Below are positions 46,087 to 54,849 of a DNA stretch of 64,000 nucleotides, in pieces; positions within the stretch are counted from its first letter, which is position 1, and each line of letters opens with the position of its first letter. The stretch spans positions 1,228,001 through 1,292,000 of the forward strand of contig NZ_CP077093.1 of assembly GCF_014268755.2 (NCBI RefSeq), in the 5' to 3' direction. The DNA comes from Pseudomonas vanderleydeniana. Lineage in GTDB: Bacteria > Pseudomonadota > Gammaproteobacteria > Pseudomonadales > Pseudomonadaceae. Under the pieces are notes generated by a model. The model saw only the letters and a program-made list of their open reading frames with translations, ran no database searches and was not told the origin of the DNA. The position numbers were made by a program, and so were the translations under genes.

Positions 46087-47160
46087 ATGGTACTCAAGAA
46101 ACGACCCGAGCAGCTTCTTTACCTGGTATACGGTGGGCAGGACGTATATCGTCGAGAAGCAAAGTTCAGCATTCTGTCGGCACTTGCGAAGTGTAAAACT
46201 CCTGGAGAACTTGTTATCCGGGTGTTCACCGACAACCCTGATGACTTTCTTGGCTGGCCTGTGGATACAGTGCCGTTGAGTGCCGAGTTGCTGCAAGAGT
46301 GGCAGGGCGTTGATGGTTATTATCACCGGCGCAAGGCCTGCGCGATTGCCGCAGGCCTTGAACTTGCAGAAAAAACACTGTTTGTCGATACGGATACCCT
46401 GTTCCTGGTTGATCCCCTCCCGTTGATTCGTCGTATCAAGCCGGAGCATTACTGGGTCGATGAATTCGAGTTTTCGTGGGACGAGGTGAAGAGGCGTTCT
46501 CAGTTTCTGGCGCTGTCTCAGCATCTGCAAGCCAGTAACTCACCGACTCCAGCCGGATGGAGGCTGTTCAACAGTGGTGTCTGTGGCCTGATGGACAGGG
46601 ATGTCGGCTTGATGACCGAGTCCATCAAGTTGATCGATAGCTGGTCCAGGCATGTCAAGGATCTGCATACGCTTGAACAGATAGCCTTGTCATGGGTGAT
46701 GCATGGCAAGCGGATAGGACAGACTCGGCGACAGATTTACCACTACTACTCAGACAAGAAGTTTTTCCATGCGATGCACAAGGTTTTCTTTGAGCAATAT
46801 GGCGAGCACTATCGGGAAGAGCTACCTGGATTGTCGAAAGAAGTGCCTGTGTACAAATGCGTTCCAGGCTTTCTATCAAGAGCAAGAATCAAAATTGACC
46901 TTATACGCACACCTGTAGCTCTTCACAAGGTGGGGCGTGACCTGCTCTACGGCAGTGTATTGTCCACTTCGCACTATGCCGATGCCTGCCGTGCTGTCTG
47001 GTGGGAAAAAGGCTTGAAAGAGATTCGACTCGCTGCACACTCCGTTGATTCGGATGGGTGGCCGCAGGGACTGCCTAAGCCATCATGCGTTGCAGCAGGA
47101 AAACAATGGCGTGAATATTCGCAAGAACACTTCTCGCAAGTAGGCTCTACCCGATCCTGA
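46087..47160 (+). CDS. Probable glycosyltransferase, lower-GC, likely acquired
   Basis: 357 residues. The sugar-nucleotide/metal motif DTD at 101-103 in LFVDTDTLFL, with RRKACAIAAGLELAEK before and LFNSGVCGLMDRD after, resembles GT8/GT-A glycosyltransferases. There is no membrane span or signal peptide. Codon use is visibly richer in A and T than its neighbours. It has no good ribosome site and no polysaccharide genes nearby. Its 3' end overlaps the converging AraC gene by 14 bases. Acceptor unknown. Confidence 0.65.
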   Translation: MVLKKRPEQLLYLVYGGQDVYRREAKFSILSALAKCKTPGELVIRVFTDNPDDFLGWPVDTVPLSAELLQEWQGVDGYYHRRKACAIAAGLELAEKTLFVDTDTLFLVDPLPLIRRIKPEHYWVDEFEFSWDEVKRRSQFLALSQHLQASNSPTPAGWRLFNSGVCGLMDRDVGLMTESIKLIDSWSRHVKDLHTLEQIALSWVMHGKRIGQTRRQIYHYYSDKKFFHAMHKVFFEQYGEHYREELPGLSKEVPVYKCVPGFLSRARIKIDLIRTPVALHKVGRDLLYGSVLSTSHYADACRAVWWEKGLKEIRLAAHSVDSDGWPQGLPKPSCVAAGKQWREYSQEHFSQVGSTRS

Positions 47161-47920
47161 TCATTTCATTGAACTGGTTCAGGTTGGCGACATATTCGCG
47201 CGGGTTCTCCCCCAGCAGTCGCCGGAACATCGAGCTGAACGCTCGCGCACTGCCGTAGCCGGTGGCCTTGGCCACCTGTTGCACGCTGTCTCCGGCCAGC
47301 AGCCGGGGCAGGGCTTCCATCAGGCGCAACTGCTGGCGCCAGGTGTTGAAGTTCATCTGCACCTGCTGCTGGAACAACCGGGCCAGGGTCCGGGTGCTGG
47401 CACCGACCTGCAGCGCCCAGTCTTCCAGGGTATTGGGATGGGTCGGGGTCTGTAGCAGTGCCAGGCAGATGCGTTGCAGCCGCCGGTCGCTGGGCATCGG
47501 GATGTGCAGCGGCAGGTTCTCCAGGGTGGCGAGTTCTTCCAGCATCAGTTGCTGGATCAACGGATTGCCGGCCTGCTCTGGTCCCTGGACCGCCCTCATG
47601 ATCAATTCACGCAGCAGCGGCGTCACCGCCAGTACGCAGCAGTTCTGCAGGTTGGCCGGCGACAGTTCGGCGGCGACGAACAGCGAACGCATCCGCACCT
47701 CGCCGCTCATGAAAATCTCATGCTCCACCTGCGGTGGAATCCATACCGCCCGGGTCGGCGGGATGACCCACGCCCCCTGGCTGGTCACCAGGCGCATCAC
47801 GCCACACGCGGCATACAGCAACTGCGCCTCGGCATGTCGGTGCAGTTCCTGGTGGGCACCGTCGGGGTAGTCCCGTGGGTAGGCGCTGACGGGGCCGTGG
47901 AGGAAGTGGCTGATCAACAT
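47147..47920 (-). CDS. AraC-family regulator with N-terminal cupin
   Basis: 257 residues. A cupin-like part at the N-terminus (HQELHRHAEAQLLYAACGVM and IPPTRAVWIPPQVEHE) is followed by a two-HTH AraC domain (LEDWALQVGASTRTLARLFQQQ and SVQQVAKATGYGSARAFSSMFRRLLGENPREY). It resembles NimR/YeaM. It is divergent from an MFS transporter gene 104 bases away, which it most likely controls. Its stop overlaps the glycosyltransferase end. Confidence 0.85.
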   Translation of the reverse strand: MLISHFLHGPVSAYPRDYPDGAHQELHRHAEAQLLYAACGVMRLVTSQGAWVIPPTRAVWIPPQVEHEIFMSGEVRMRSLFVAAELSPANLQNCCVLAVTPLLRELIMRAVQGPEQAGNPLIQQLMLEELATLENLPLHIPMPSDRRLQRICLALLQTPTHPNTLEDWALQVGASTRTLARLFQQQVQMNFNTWRQQLRLMEALPRLLAGDSVQQVAKATGYGSARAFSSMFRRLLGENPREYVANLNQFNEMIRIG

Positions 47921-48024
47921 GTGCGATGGGCCCAGTCTGTCCGGTTTGATGACTTATATGGCAGAAATGCGTTTTGTTGCCAACCTAGCATAGGGCTCCC
48001 CCGACTTTCGTGAGGCGTGCCGCC

Positions 48025-49209
48025 ATGCACCAAGCCAGAAACGTGATCCGCTATATCAATGCCGCCCATGTGATCGACCACATGTTCATGCTGATCTTTC
48101 CCGCTGCCGTACTGGGCATGGGCGAGGCCTTCGGTCTCGACTTCGCCCAGATGATTGGCCTTTCCCTCGGCGGCTTCATTGCCTTTGGCGCCTGTTCGCT
48201 GCCGGCGGGCTGGCTGGGCGATCGCTGGAGCCGGCGCAGCATGATGCTGCTGTTCTTCTTCGGCATCGGTGCGGCCGCGGTGTTCACCGGCCTTGCCAGC
48301 ACGGCGCCGATGTTGACCCTGGGGCTGACGCTGATCGGCATTTTCGCCGCGATCTATCATCCGGTGGGCACGGCGATGCTGGTCAGCTACGCGCGCAACC
48401 GCGGCCGGGAAATCGGCATCAACGGCATGTGGGGCAACCTTGGCGTGGCGTTTTCGGCGTTGGTCACCGGACTGCTGGTGGCGCACTTCGGCTGGCGCGC
48501 CGCGTTCATCCTGCCCGGGGTGATCTCGATCCTGCTGGGCGTGGGATTTGCCTTGCAGGTGCGCGAGGAGCCGATCCCGGTGACTGCCCATGTCCGGCCC
48601 AAGGGTGAGAATGGCCGGCAGATCTCGATGGTCATGGTATTCAGCGTACTGGCCCTGGTCACCGCCACCGGCGGAGTGGTGTTCAACGCCACCACGATGA
48701 CCTACCCGAAGCTGTTCCAGGAGCGTCTGCATGACCTGTTCGCCTCGCCGCAGGCCCTCGGCCTAGTGGTCAGCCTGGCCTATGCCTTCGGTGCGGTCGC
48801 GCAGTTGAGCATCGGCCGGGTGATCGACCGTGTCAGCCTCAAGTGGCCCTTCGTGCTGTTGACCCTGTGCCAGGCGCCGATGTTGTTCGGGCTGGCCCAT
48901 GTCGATGGCGTGGCGGTGATGGTCCTGGGCGCGGCATTGATGTTCGTGGTGTTCGGCCAGGTCACGGTGAACGACGCGATGGTCGCCAATTTCGTCGCCC
49001 CGCAGTGGCAGGCACGGGTGTTCGCCTTGCGCTACTGCCTGTCCTTCGGGGCCAGCGCCACGGCGATTCCGTTGATCGCCTACATCGAGCCGCGCCAGGG
49101 TTTTGCCGGGTTGTACCTGGTCCTGGCGGGGTTTGGCGCGCTGACCTTCATCGCCGCGCTGGTGTTTCCCAGGACCCCGGCCCAGCTGCCAGCGGGGCAG
49201 GCGGCCTGA
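48025..49209 (+). CDS. MFS transporter, target of the divergent AraC regulator
   Basis: 394 residues from ATG 48025 with GAGG upstream; an in-frame GTG at 48010 overlaps that site. Twelve hydrophobic spans in two halves, with the MFS loop GWLGDRWSRRSMM between spans 2 and 3. Size and pattern fit drug or small-acid exporters of the fosmidomycin-resistance/CynX-like groups. Substrate unknown. Shares a 104-bp promoter region with the AraC gene. Confidence 0.82.
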   Translation: MHQARNVIRYINAAHVIDHMFMLIFPAAVLGMGEAFGLDFAQMIGLSLGGFIAFGACSLPAGWLGDRWSRRSMMLLFFFGIGAAAVFTGLASTAPMLTLGLTLIGIFAAIYHPVGTAMLVSYARNRGREIGINGMWGNLGVAFSALVTGLLVAHFGWRAAFILPGVISILLGVGFALQVREEPIPVTAHVRPKGENGRQISMVMVFSVLALVTATGGVVFNATTMTYPKLFQERLHDLFASPQALGLVVSLAYAFGAVAQLSIGRVIDRVSLKWPFVLLTLCQAPMLFGLAHVDGVAVMVLGAALMFVVFGQVTVNDAMVANFVAPQWQARVFALRYCLSFGASATAIPLIAYIEPRQGFAGLYLVLAGFGALTFIAALVFPRTPAQLPAGQAA

Positions 49210-49357
49210 GCTGGGGAATGCTGCGACGCGAATAGTGTCTTATTGCCATTATTCGCGTCCGTCTGCAAATCATCCCTTTGGGTGATTTAGAGAGTGCGCG
49301 ACGTCTCTAGAGTGCCTATCTTTAGCCACGACCGTGCAGTCAGAGAAAGGGAACTCC

Positions 49358-51040
49358 ATGTTGCAGACACGCGTAATTCCGCCCGCCGAAGGGGCTTATC
49401 GATACCCGTTGCTGATCAAGCGGTTGCTGATGTCCGGCAGCCGCTACGAGAAGACCCGCGAAATCGTCTATCGCGACAAGGTGCGCTACAACTATCCCAC
49501 CCTGGCCGAGCGGGTCGCCCGCCTGGCCAACGTGCTGACCGCCGCTGGCGTCAAGGCCGGCGATACCGTGGCGGTGATGGACTGGGACAGCCATCGCTAC
49601 CTGGAGTGCATGTTCGCCATTCCGATGCTCGGTGCGGTGATCCATACGATCAACGTGCGCCTGTCGCCGGAGCAGATCCTCTACACCATGAACCACGCCG
49701 ATGACCGCTTCGTGCTGGTCAACAGCGAGTTCGTCGGGCTGTACCAGGCGATTGCCGGGCAGTTGACCACCGTGGAGAAGACCCTGCTGCTCACCGATAC
49801 CGACGCGACCACGGCCGAGCTGCCGAACCTGGTCGGCGAGTACGAGCAACTGCTGGCGGCGGCGAGCCCGGTCTACGACTTCCATGATTTCGACGAGAAC
49901 TCCGTCGCGACCACCTTCTACACCACCGGTACCACCGGCAACCCCAAGGGCGTGTATTTCAGCCACCGGCAACTGGTGCTGCACACCATGGGCGTGGCGA
50001 CGGTCATGGGCAGCGTCGACAGTGTACGCCTGCTGGGTACCAACGATGTGTACATGCCGATCACGCCGATGTTCCACGTGCACGCCTGGGGCCTGCCCTA
50101 TGTGGCGACGATGCTTGGGCTCAAGCAGGTTTACCCTGGCCGCTACGACCCGGAGTACCTGGTGGAGCTGTGGCGCAGGGAGAAGGTCAGTTTCTCCCAC
50201 TGCGTACCGACCATCCTGCAGATGGTGCTCAACGCCAAGGCAGCGCAAGGCACCGACTTCAAGGGCTGGAAGATGGTCATCGGCGGCAGCGCGCTGAACC
50301 GCACACTGTACGAAACCGCCAAGAGCCGTGGCATCCAGCTGACAGCCGCCTACGGCATGTCGGAAACCGGGCCGCTAGTGTCCTGTGCGCATCTCAACGA
50401 AGAGCTGATGGCCGGCAGCGAGGACGAGCGCACCACCTACCGGATCAAGGCCGGTGTGCCCGGGCCGCTGGTCGAGGCGGCGATCATCGACGATGAAGGC
50501 AATTTCCTGCCGGCCGATGGCGAGAGCCAGGGCGAGCTGGTACTGCGGGCGCCGTGGTTGAGCGAGGGCTATTTCAACGAGCCGGAAAAGGGGGCCCAGC
50601 TCTGGGCCGGTGGCTGGCAGCACACCGGGGACGTCGCGACCCTGGACAGCATGGGCGTGATCGACATTCGTGACCGGATCAAGGACGTGATCAAGACCGG
50701 TGGCGAATGGGTCTCGTCCCTGGCCCTGGAGGACCTGGTCAGCCGCCATCCGGCGGTACGCGAAGTAGCAGTGGTGGGCATTGCCGACCCGCAGTGGGGC
50801 GAGCGTCCGTTTGCCCTGCTGGTGGTGCGTGAAGGTCAGCAGATCGACGCGAGGGAGCTCAAGGAACACCTCAAGCCGTTCGTCGAGCTGGGCCACCTGA
50901 GCAAGTGGGCGATTCCGAGCCAGATTGCCGTTGTTACTGAAATTCCCAAGACCAGCGTCGGCAAGCTCGACAAGAAGCGTATCCGCCTCGACATCGTCGA
51001 ATGGCAGGAAAGCAACAGCGCCTTCCTTTCCACCTTGTAA
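49358..51040 (+). CDS. Medium-chain fatty acid-CoA ligase (AlkK-like)
   Basis: 560 residues from ATG 49358, with GAAAGGGAAC upstream. The AMP-binding P-loop is FYTTGTTGNPKG (187-198), the adenylate motif YGMSETGPL, the hinge DRIKDVIKTGGEWVS and the catalytic Lys in TSVGKLDKK. It activates fatty or similar carboxylic acids with ATP and CoA. It heads a locus with DUF1302, DUF1329 and a MalT-like regulator, a gene order I recall from other pseudomonads. This suggests uptake and activation of a hydrophobic acid. Confidence 0.9.
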   Translation: MLQTRVIPPAEGAYRYPLLIKRLLMSGSRYEKTREIVYRDKVRYNYPTLAERVARLANVLTAAGVKAGDTVAVMDWDSHRYLECMFAIPMLGAVIHTINVRLSPEQILYTMNHADDRFVLVNSEFVGLYQAIAGQLTTVEKTLLLTDTDATTAELPNLVGEYEQLLAAASPVYDFHDFDENSVATTFYTTGTTGNPKGVYFSHRQLVLHTMGVATVMGSVDSVRLLGTNDVYMPITPMFHVHAWGLPYVATMLGLKQVYPGRYDPEYLVELWRREKVSFSHCVPTILQMVLNAKAAQGTDFKGWKMVIGGSALNRTLYETAKSRGIQLTAAYGMSETGPLVSCAHLNEELMAGSEDERTTYRIKAGVPGPLVEAAIIDDEGNFLPADGESQGELVLRAPWLSEGYFNEPEKGAQLWAGGWQHTGDVATLDSMGVIDIRDRIKDVIKTGGEWVSSLALEDLVSRHPAVREVAVVGIADPQWGERPFALLVVREGQQIDARELKEHLKPFVELGHLSKWAIPSQIAVVTEIPKTSVGKLDKKRIRLDIVEWQESNSAFLSTL

Positions 51041-51374
51041 CCCTGCCTCGCCGCGCCCGCGAGGGCGTGGCAACCCCCACCAAGCAAGCGCTTGCCTTGC
51101 CAAATGATTTTTTTCGGCCATGCTTGCCTCGCCAATGGTGGCGAGGCGGGGCAAAGGGCTGTGCCAGAGTGGTTGCCGACTGCAAATCACACTTTAGAGG
51201 GATCAAGCAGTACTACCCGCTGGCTATAGTCCGTCCAGGGATTTTCAATAACGGAGCAGGCACGCGCTATGAGCGTGCCACCTCGAACGAGACAGGGAAG
51301 CAGGTTTTCCGTGTGCCCGGGGCGTTCTTGAAAGTGCTCACTGCCATAACAATAAAGCACATGGAGTAGCGTCG
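51041..51374. other. 334-bp intergenic region before DUF1302 with palindromes
   Basis: GCAAGCGCTTGC (51084-51095) is a perfect 12-bp palindrome. GCCTCGCCA/TGGCGAGGC (51126-51134 with 51139-51147) is a strong hairpin that may end the ligase transcript, though no T-run follows. The rest probably contains the promoter of the DUF1302/DUF1329 pair, which I cannot place precisely. Confidence 0.5.
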
Positions 51375-53249
51375 ATGATCTCAGTAAACCCGTTCTGGCG
51401 CCGGGCAAAACTGCCCTTGGCCGTCAGTCTCGCCTCTACGCTTGCCGGTCCCGCCTTCGGCGTCAGTTTCAACATCGGTGAAATCGAAGGCAGCTTCGAT
51501 TCGTCGCTGTCGCTGGGCGCCAGCTGGTCGACCCAGAACCCGAACAAGAACCTGATTGGCGTCAACAACGGCGGCAAGGGCCTGTCGCAAACCTCCGACG
51601 ACGGGCACCTGAACTTCAAGGCCGGGGATACCTTTTCGAAAATCTTCAAGGGTATTCATGACCTGGAGCTGAAGTACGGCGACACCGGTGTGTTCGTGCG
51701 CGGCAAGTACTGGTACGACTTCAAGCTGGAAGACGAGGACCTGAGATTCAAGAACGTCAGCAACGACAATCGCAAGGAAGGCGCCAAGTCGTCCGGTGGG
51801 CAGATTCTCGATGCGTTCGTGTACCACAACTACTCGATTGCCGATCAGCCGGGTTCGGTGCGTTTCGGCAAGCAGGTGGTGAGCTGGGGTGAGAGCACCT
51901 TCATCGGCGGTGGCATCAACTCCATCAACCCGATCGACGTGTCGGCTTTCCGACGTCCAGGCGCCGAGATCAAGGAAGGCCTGATCCCGGTCAACATGTT
52001 CTATGTGTCCCAGACCCTGACCGATAACCTGTCGGCCGAGGCGTTCTACCAGTTGGAATGGGACCAGACGGTGACGGATAACTGCGGGACGTTTTTCTCG
52101 CAGCCGGATGTGATCTCTGATGGCTGCTCGGACAATCTCAGGTTACTGAGCAAGCGTTCGTTTCTCGCGACTCAGCCTGGTGCACTGCCGCTGCTGGCAG
52201 GGTTCGGGGTCAACGTCAACGAAGAGGGGGTTCTGGTCAAACGCGGTGCTGACCGTGATGCTCGGGACAGTGGTCAATTCGGTGTAGCGTTCCATTACAA
52301 CTTCGAGCCGCTGGATACCGAGTTCGGCGCCTATTTCATGAATTATCATAGTCGTGCGCCGATTTTCAGTGCCACAGGTGCGTCGGCAGCGACTTTTGCC
52401 GCGGCTAACGCGTTGACGCTGACTCCTGCCGCTAGCTTGCGTCCTCTGATTGTCGCGGGCAACTCCAGCTACTTTGTCGAGTATCCCGAAGACATTCGAC
52501 TCTATGGTTTGAGCTTTTCCACGACTCTGCCTACCGGAACGGCCTGGAGCGGTGAACTGAGCTACAGGCCAAACGCACCGGTGCAGCTCAACACGACCGA
52601 CATTCTTTATGCGGGTGTCACGCCGTTGATTGGGCTGGGGGCGGCATCTCCGCTCAAGGGCACTGCCGGCACCGATTTGCATGGCTATCGCCGCAAGGAG
52701 ATCACTCAATTCCAGACAACGTTCACGCACTTTTTTGATCAGGTCATGGGCGCCAGTCGCCTGACTCTGGTCGGTGAAGTAGGGGTTACCCATGTTGGTG
52801 GTCTGGAGAGCAGTTCCAAGGCGCGTTATGGACGTGACCCGGTATTTGGTCCGGGCGCAGGGGCACTTTGTGCAACGCTCAACGCCGGTACGATTCTGGG
52901 CGCTGGTCCAGGCGCGGATGGCAGCAACCGTACCGAGAACTGCAACAACGACGGCTTCACCACCGCCACCTCCTGGGGCTATCGCGCCCGGGCCATCTGG
53001 GAATATCCGGATGTCTTCGCTGGCGTGAACCTCAAGCCGAACGTGGCCTGGTCCCACGACGTGAAAGGCTATTCGCCAGGCCCTGGCGGCAACTTCGAGG
53101 AAGGTCGCAAGGCCGTCAGCCTGGGCCTCGATGCCGAATACCAGAACACCTACACCGCGAGCCTGGCCTACACCAACTTCTTCGGTGGCGACTACAGCAC
53201 GGTGGATGACCGTGACTTCGTGGCGCTGAGCGTCGGTGTGAACTTCTAA
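51375..53249 (+). CDS. DUF1302 outer-membrane beta-barrel protein
   Basis: 624 residues. The signal peptide ends FG or AFG at about 29. The mature part has repeating amphipathic strands (SFNIGEIEGSFDSSLSLGASW, FGKQVVSWGESTFIGGGIN) and a C-terminal aromatic strand ending GVNF, typical of an outer-membrane barrel. Start ATG 51375 follows GGAG. DUF1302 proteins occur with DUF1329 proteins and are thought to take part in hydrophobic-compound transport. The next gene is 29 bases downstream. Codon use is a little less GC-rich around 52080-52700. Confidence 0.87.
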   Translation: MISVNPFWRRAKLPLAVSLASTLAGPAFGVSFNIGEIEGSFDSSLSLGASWSTQNPNKNLIGVNNGGKGLSQTSDDGHLNFKAGDTFSKIFKGIHDLELKYGDTGVFVRGKYWYDFKLEDEDLRFKNVSNDNRKEGAKSSGGQILDAFVYHNYSIADQPGSVRFGKQVVSWGESTFIGGGINSINPIDVSAFRRPGAEIKEGLIPVNMFYVSQTLTDNLSAEAFYQLEWDQTVTDNCGTFFSQPDVISDGCSDNLRLLSKRSFLATQPGALPLLAGFGVNVNEEGVLVKRGADRDARDSGQFGVAFHYNFEPLDTEFGAYFMNYHSRAPIFSATGASAATFAAANALTLTPAASLRPLIVAGNSSYFVEYPEDIRLYGLSFSTTLPTGTAWSGELSYRPNAPVQLNTTDILYAGVTPLIGLGAASPLKGTAGTDLHGYRRKEITQFQTTFTHFFDQVMGASRLTLVGEVGVTHVGGLESSSKARYGRDPVFGPGAGALCATLNAGTILGAGPGADGSNRTENCNNDGFTTATSWGYRARAIWEYPDVFAGVNLKPNVAWSHDVKGYSPGPGGNFEEGRKAVSLGLDAEYQNTYTASLAYTNFFGGDYSTVDDRDFVALSVGVNF

Positions 53250-53278
53250 GCAGGCTGTATTTCAGGAAGAACAAGAAG

Positions 53279-54643
53279 ATGAAGATGACCAAGAATCTGT
53301 TGCAGGTCGGCGTACTCGGGCTGTCCCTGCTGGCGAGCAGCGTGATGGCCGCGGTGTCGGCTGACGAAGCGGCCAAGCTGGGCAGCAGCCTGACCCCGAT
53401 GGGCGCGGAAATGGCCGGCAACGCGGCCGGTACCATTCCTGCCTGGAAACCGATGCCGAAGAACATCGGCAGCGCGGACAGCAAGGGTTTCCTCTCCGAC
53501 CCGTATGCCAGCGAAAAGCCGCTGTTCATCATCACCGCGCAGAACGTCGAGCAGTACAAGAACCAGTTGGCGCCAGGCCAGTACGCGATGATCAAGCGCT
53601 ATCCGGATACCTTCAAGATGCCGGTGTATCCGTCCCATCGCGGTGCCACCGTGCCGGATGACGTGTTTGCCGCGATCAAGGAAAACGCCACCAGGACCAA
53701 TCTGGTCAGTGGCGGCAACGGCCTGGAAAACTTCAAGACGGCGGTCCCGTTCCCGATTCCGAAAAGCGGCGTGGAAGTGATCTGGAACCACATCACCCGC
53801 TATCGCGGCGGCAGCGTGACCCGCCTGGTGACCCAGGCCACGCCACAGGCCAACGGTTCGTTCAGCCTGGTGTATTTCCAGGACCAGTTCGTGTTCCGCG
53901 ACAAGATGAAGGACTACGATCCGGCCAACCCCGGCAACATCCTGTTCTACTTCAAGCAGAAAGTGACCGCGCCGGCGCGCCTGGCCGGTGGCGTGCTGCT
54001 GGTCCATGAAACCCTCGACCAGGTCAAGGAGCCGCGTTCGGCGTGGGTCTACAACGCCGGCCAGCGTCGCGTGCGGCGTGCCCCGCAGGTTTCCTATGAC
54101 GGCCCGGGTACCGCGGCTGACGGCCTGCGGACCTCCGACAACCTCGACATGTACAACGGCGCGCCGGATCGCTACGACTGGAAGCTCGAAGGCAAGAAGG
54201 AGATGTATATCGCCTCCGACAGCTACCGGCTCGACGATCCGAAGCTCAAGTACGCCGACATCATCAAGGCCGGCCACATCAACCAGGACCTGGCTCGCTA
54301 CGAGCTGCGCCGGGTCTGGCATGTGGTCGCGACCCTGAAGGAAGGCCAGCGCCACATCTACGCCAAGCGTGACTTCTACATCGACGAGGACACCTGGCAG
54401 GCAGCCGTGATCGACCACTACGACGGTCGTGGTCAGCTGTGGCGCGTGGCCGAGGCGCATGCCGAGAACTACTACGACAAGCAGGTGCCGTGGTATGCCC
54501 TGGAAACCCTCTATGACCTGCAGTCCGGCCGTTACCTGGCACTGGGCATGAAGAACGAGGAGAAACAGGCGTACGACTTCGGTTTCACCGCCAATACCAG
54601 CGATTTCACTCCCGCCGCCTTGCGTCAGGACGGCGTTCGCTGA
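53279..54643 (+). CDS. DUF1329 exported protein
   Basis: 454 residues with a signal peptide (residues 1-25, ending VMA). DUF1329 is recognised from LTPMGAEMAGNAAGTIPAW near the mature start, then HRGATVPDDV, GVEVIWNHITRYRGGSVTR and the C-terminal half with YDLQSGRYLALGMKNEEKQ. The fold is related to LolA/LolB-like lipid carriers. It probably works with the DUF1302 barrel in moving a hydrophobic molecule. The operon ends at the terminator at 54681. Confidence 0.88.
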   Translation: MKMTKNLLQVGVLGLSLLASSVMAAVSADEAAKLGSSLTPMGAEMAGNAAGTIPAWKPMPKNIGSADSKGFLSDPYASEKPLFIITAQNVEQYKNQLAPGQYAMIKRYPDTFKMPVYPSHRGATVPDDVFAAIKENATRTNLVSGGNGLENFKTAVPFPIPKSGVEVIWNHITRYRGGSVTRLVTQATPQANGSFSLVYFQDQFVFRDKMKDYDPANPGNILFYFKQKVTAPARLAGGVLLVHETLDQVKEPRSAWVYNAGQRRVRRAPQVSYDGPGTAADGLRTSDNLDMYNGAPDRYDWKLEGKKEMYIASDSYRLDDPKLKYADIIKAGHINQDLARYELRRVWHVVATLKEGQRHIYAKRDFYIDEDTWQAAVIDHYDGRGQLWRVAEAHAENYYDKQVPWYALETLYDLQSGRYLALGMKNEEKQAYDFGFTANTSDFTPAALRQDGVR

Positions 54644-54680
54644 GGTTTGTTGCAAGGCAGAGGCGCATCCTCTGTCAGAA

Positions 54681-54708
54681 CGCCCCGACTGGTTCGGGGC
54701 GTTTTTTT
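54681..54708 (+). terminator. Terminator of the DUF1302-DUF1329 operon
   Basis: The stem CGCCCCGA/TCGGGGCG (54681-54688 with 54694-54701) is followed by seven T. Confidence 0.92.
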
Positions 54709-54849
54709 GTCCGGAAAAACTATGGCTAGATATTTCAAGATGAAGGCATTTCGACACATTTGCGCTAAAAAAACCTTCAGTGCGCTGACAATTCCCGCTA
54801 GTCTGCGTTGATGTGCCTTGCCGATAACAGCCTTTGACAAGAGCCGGCC

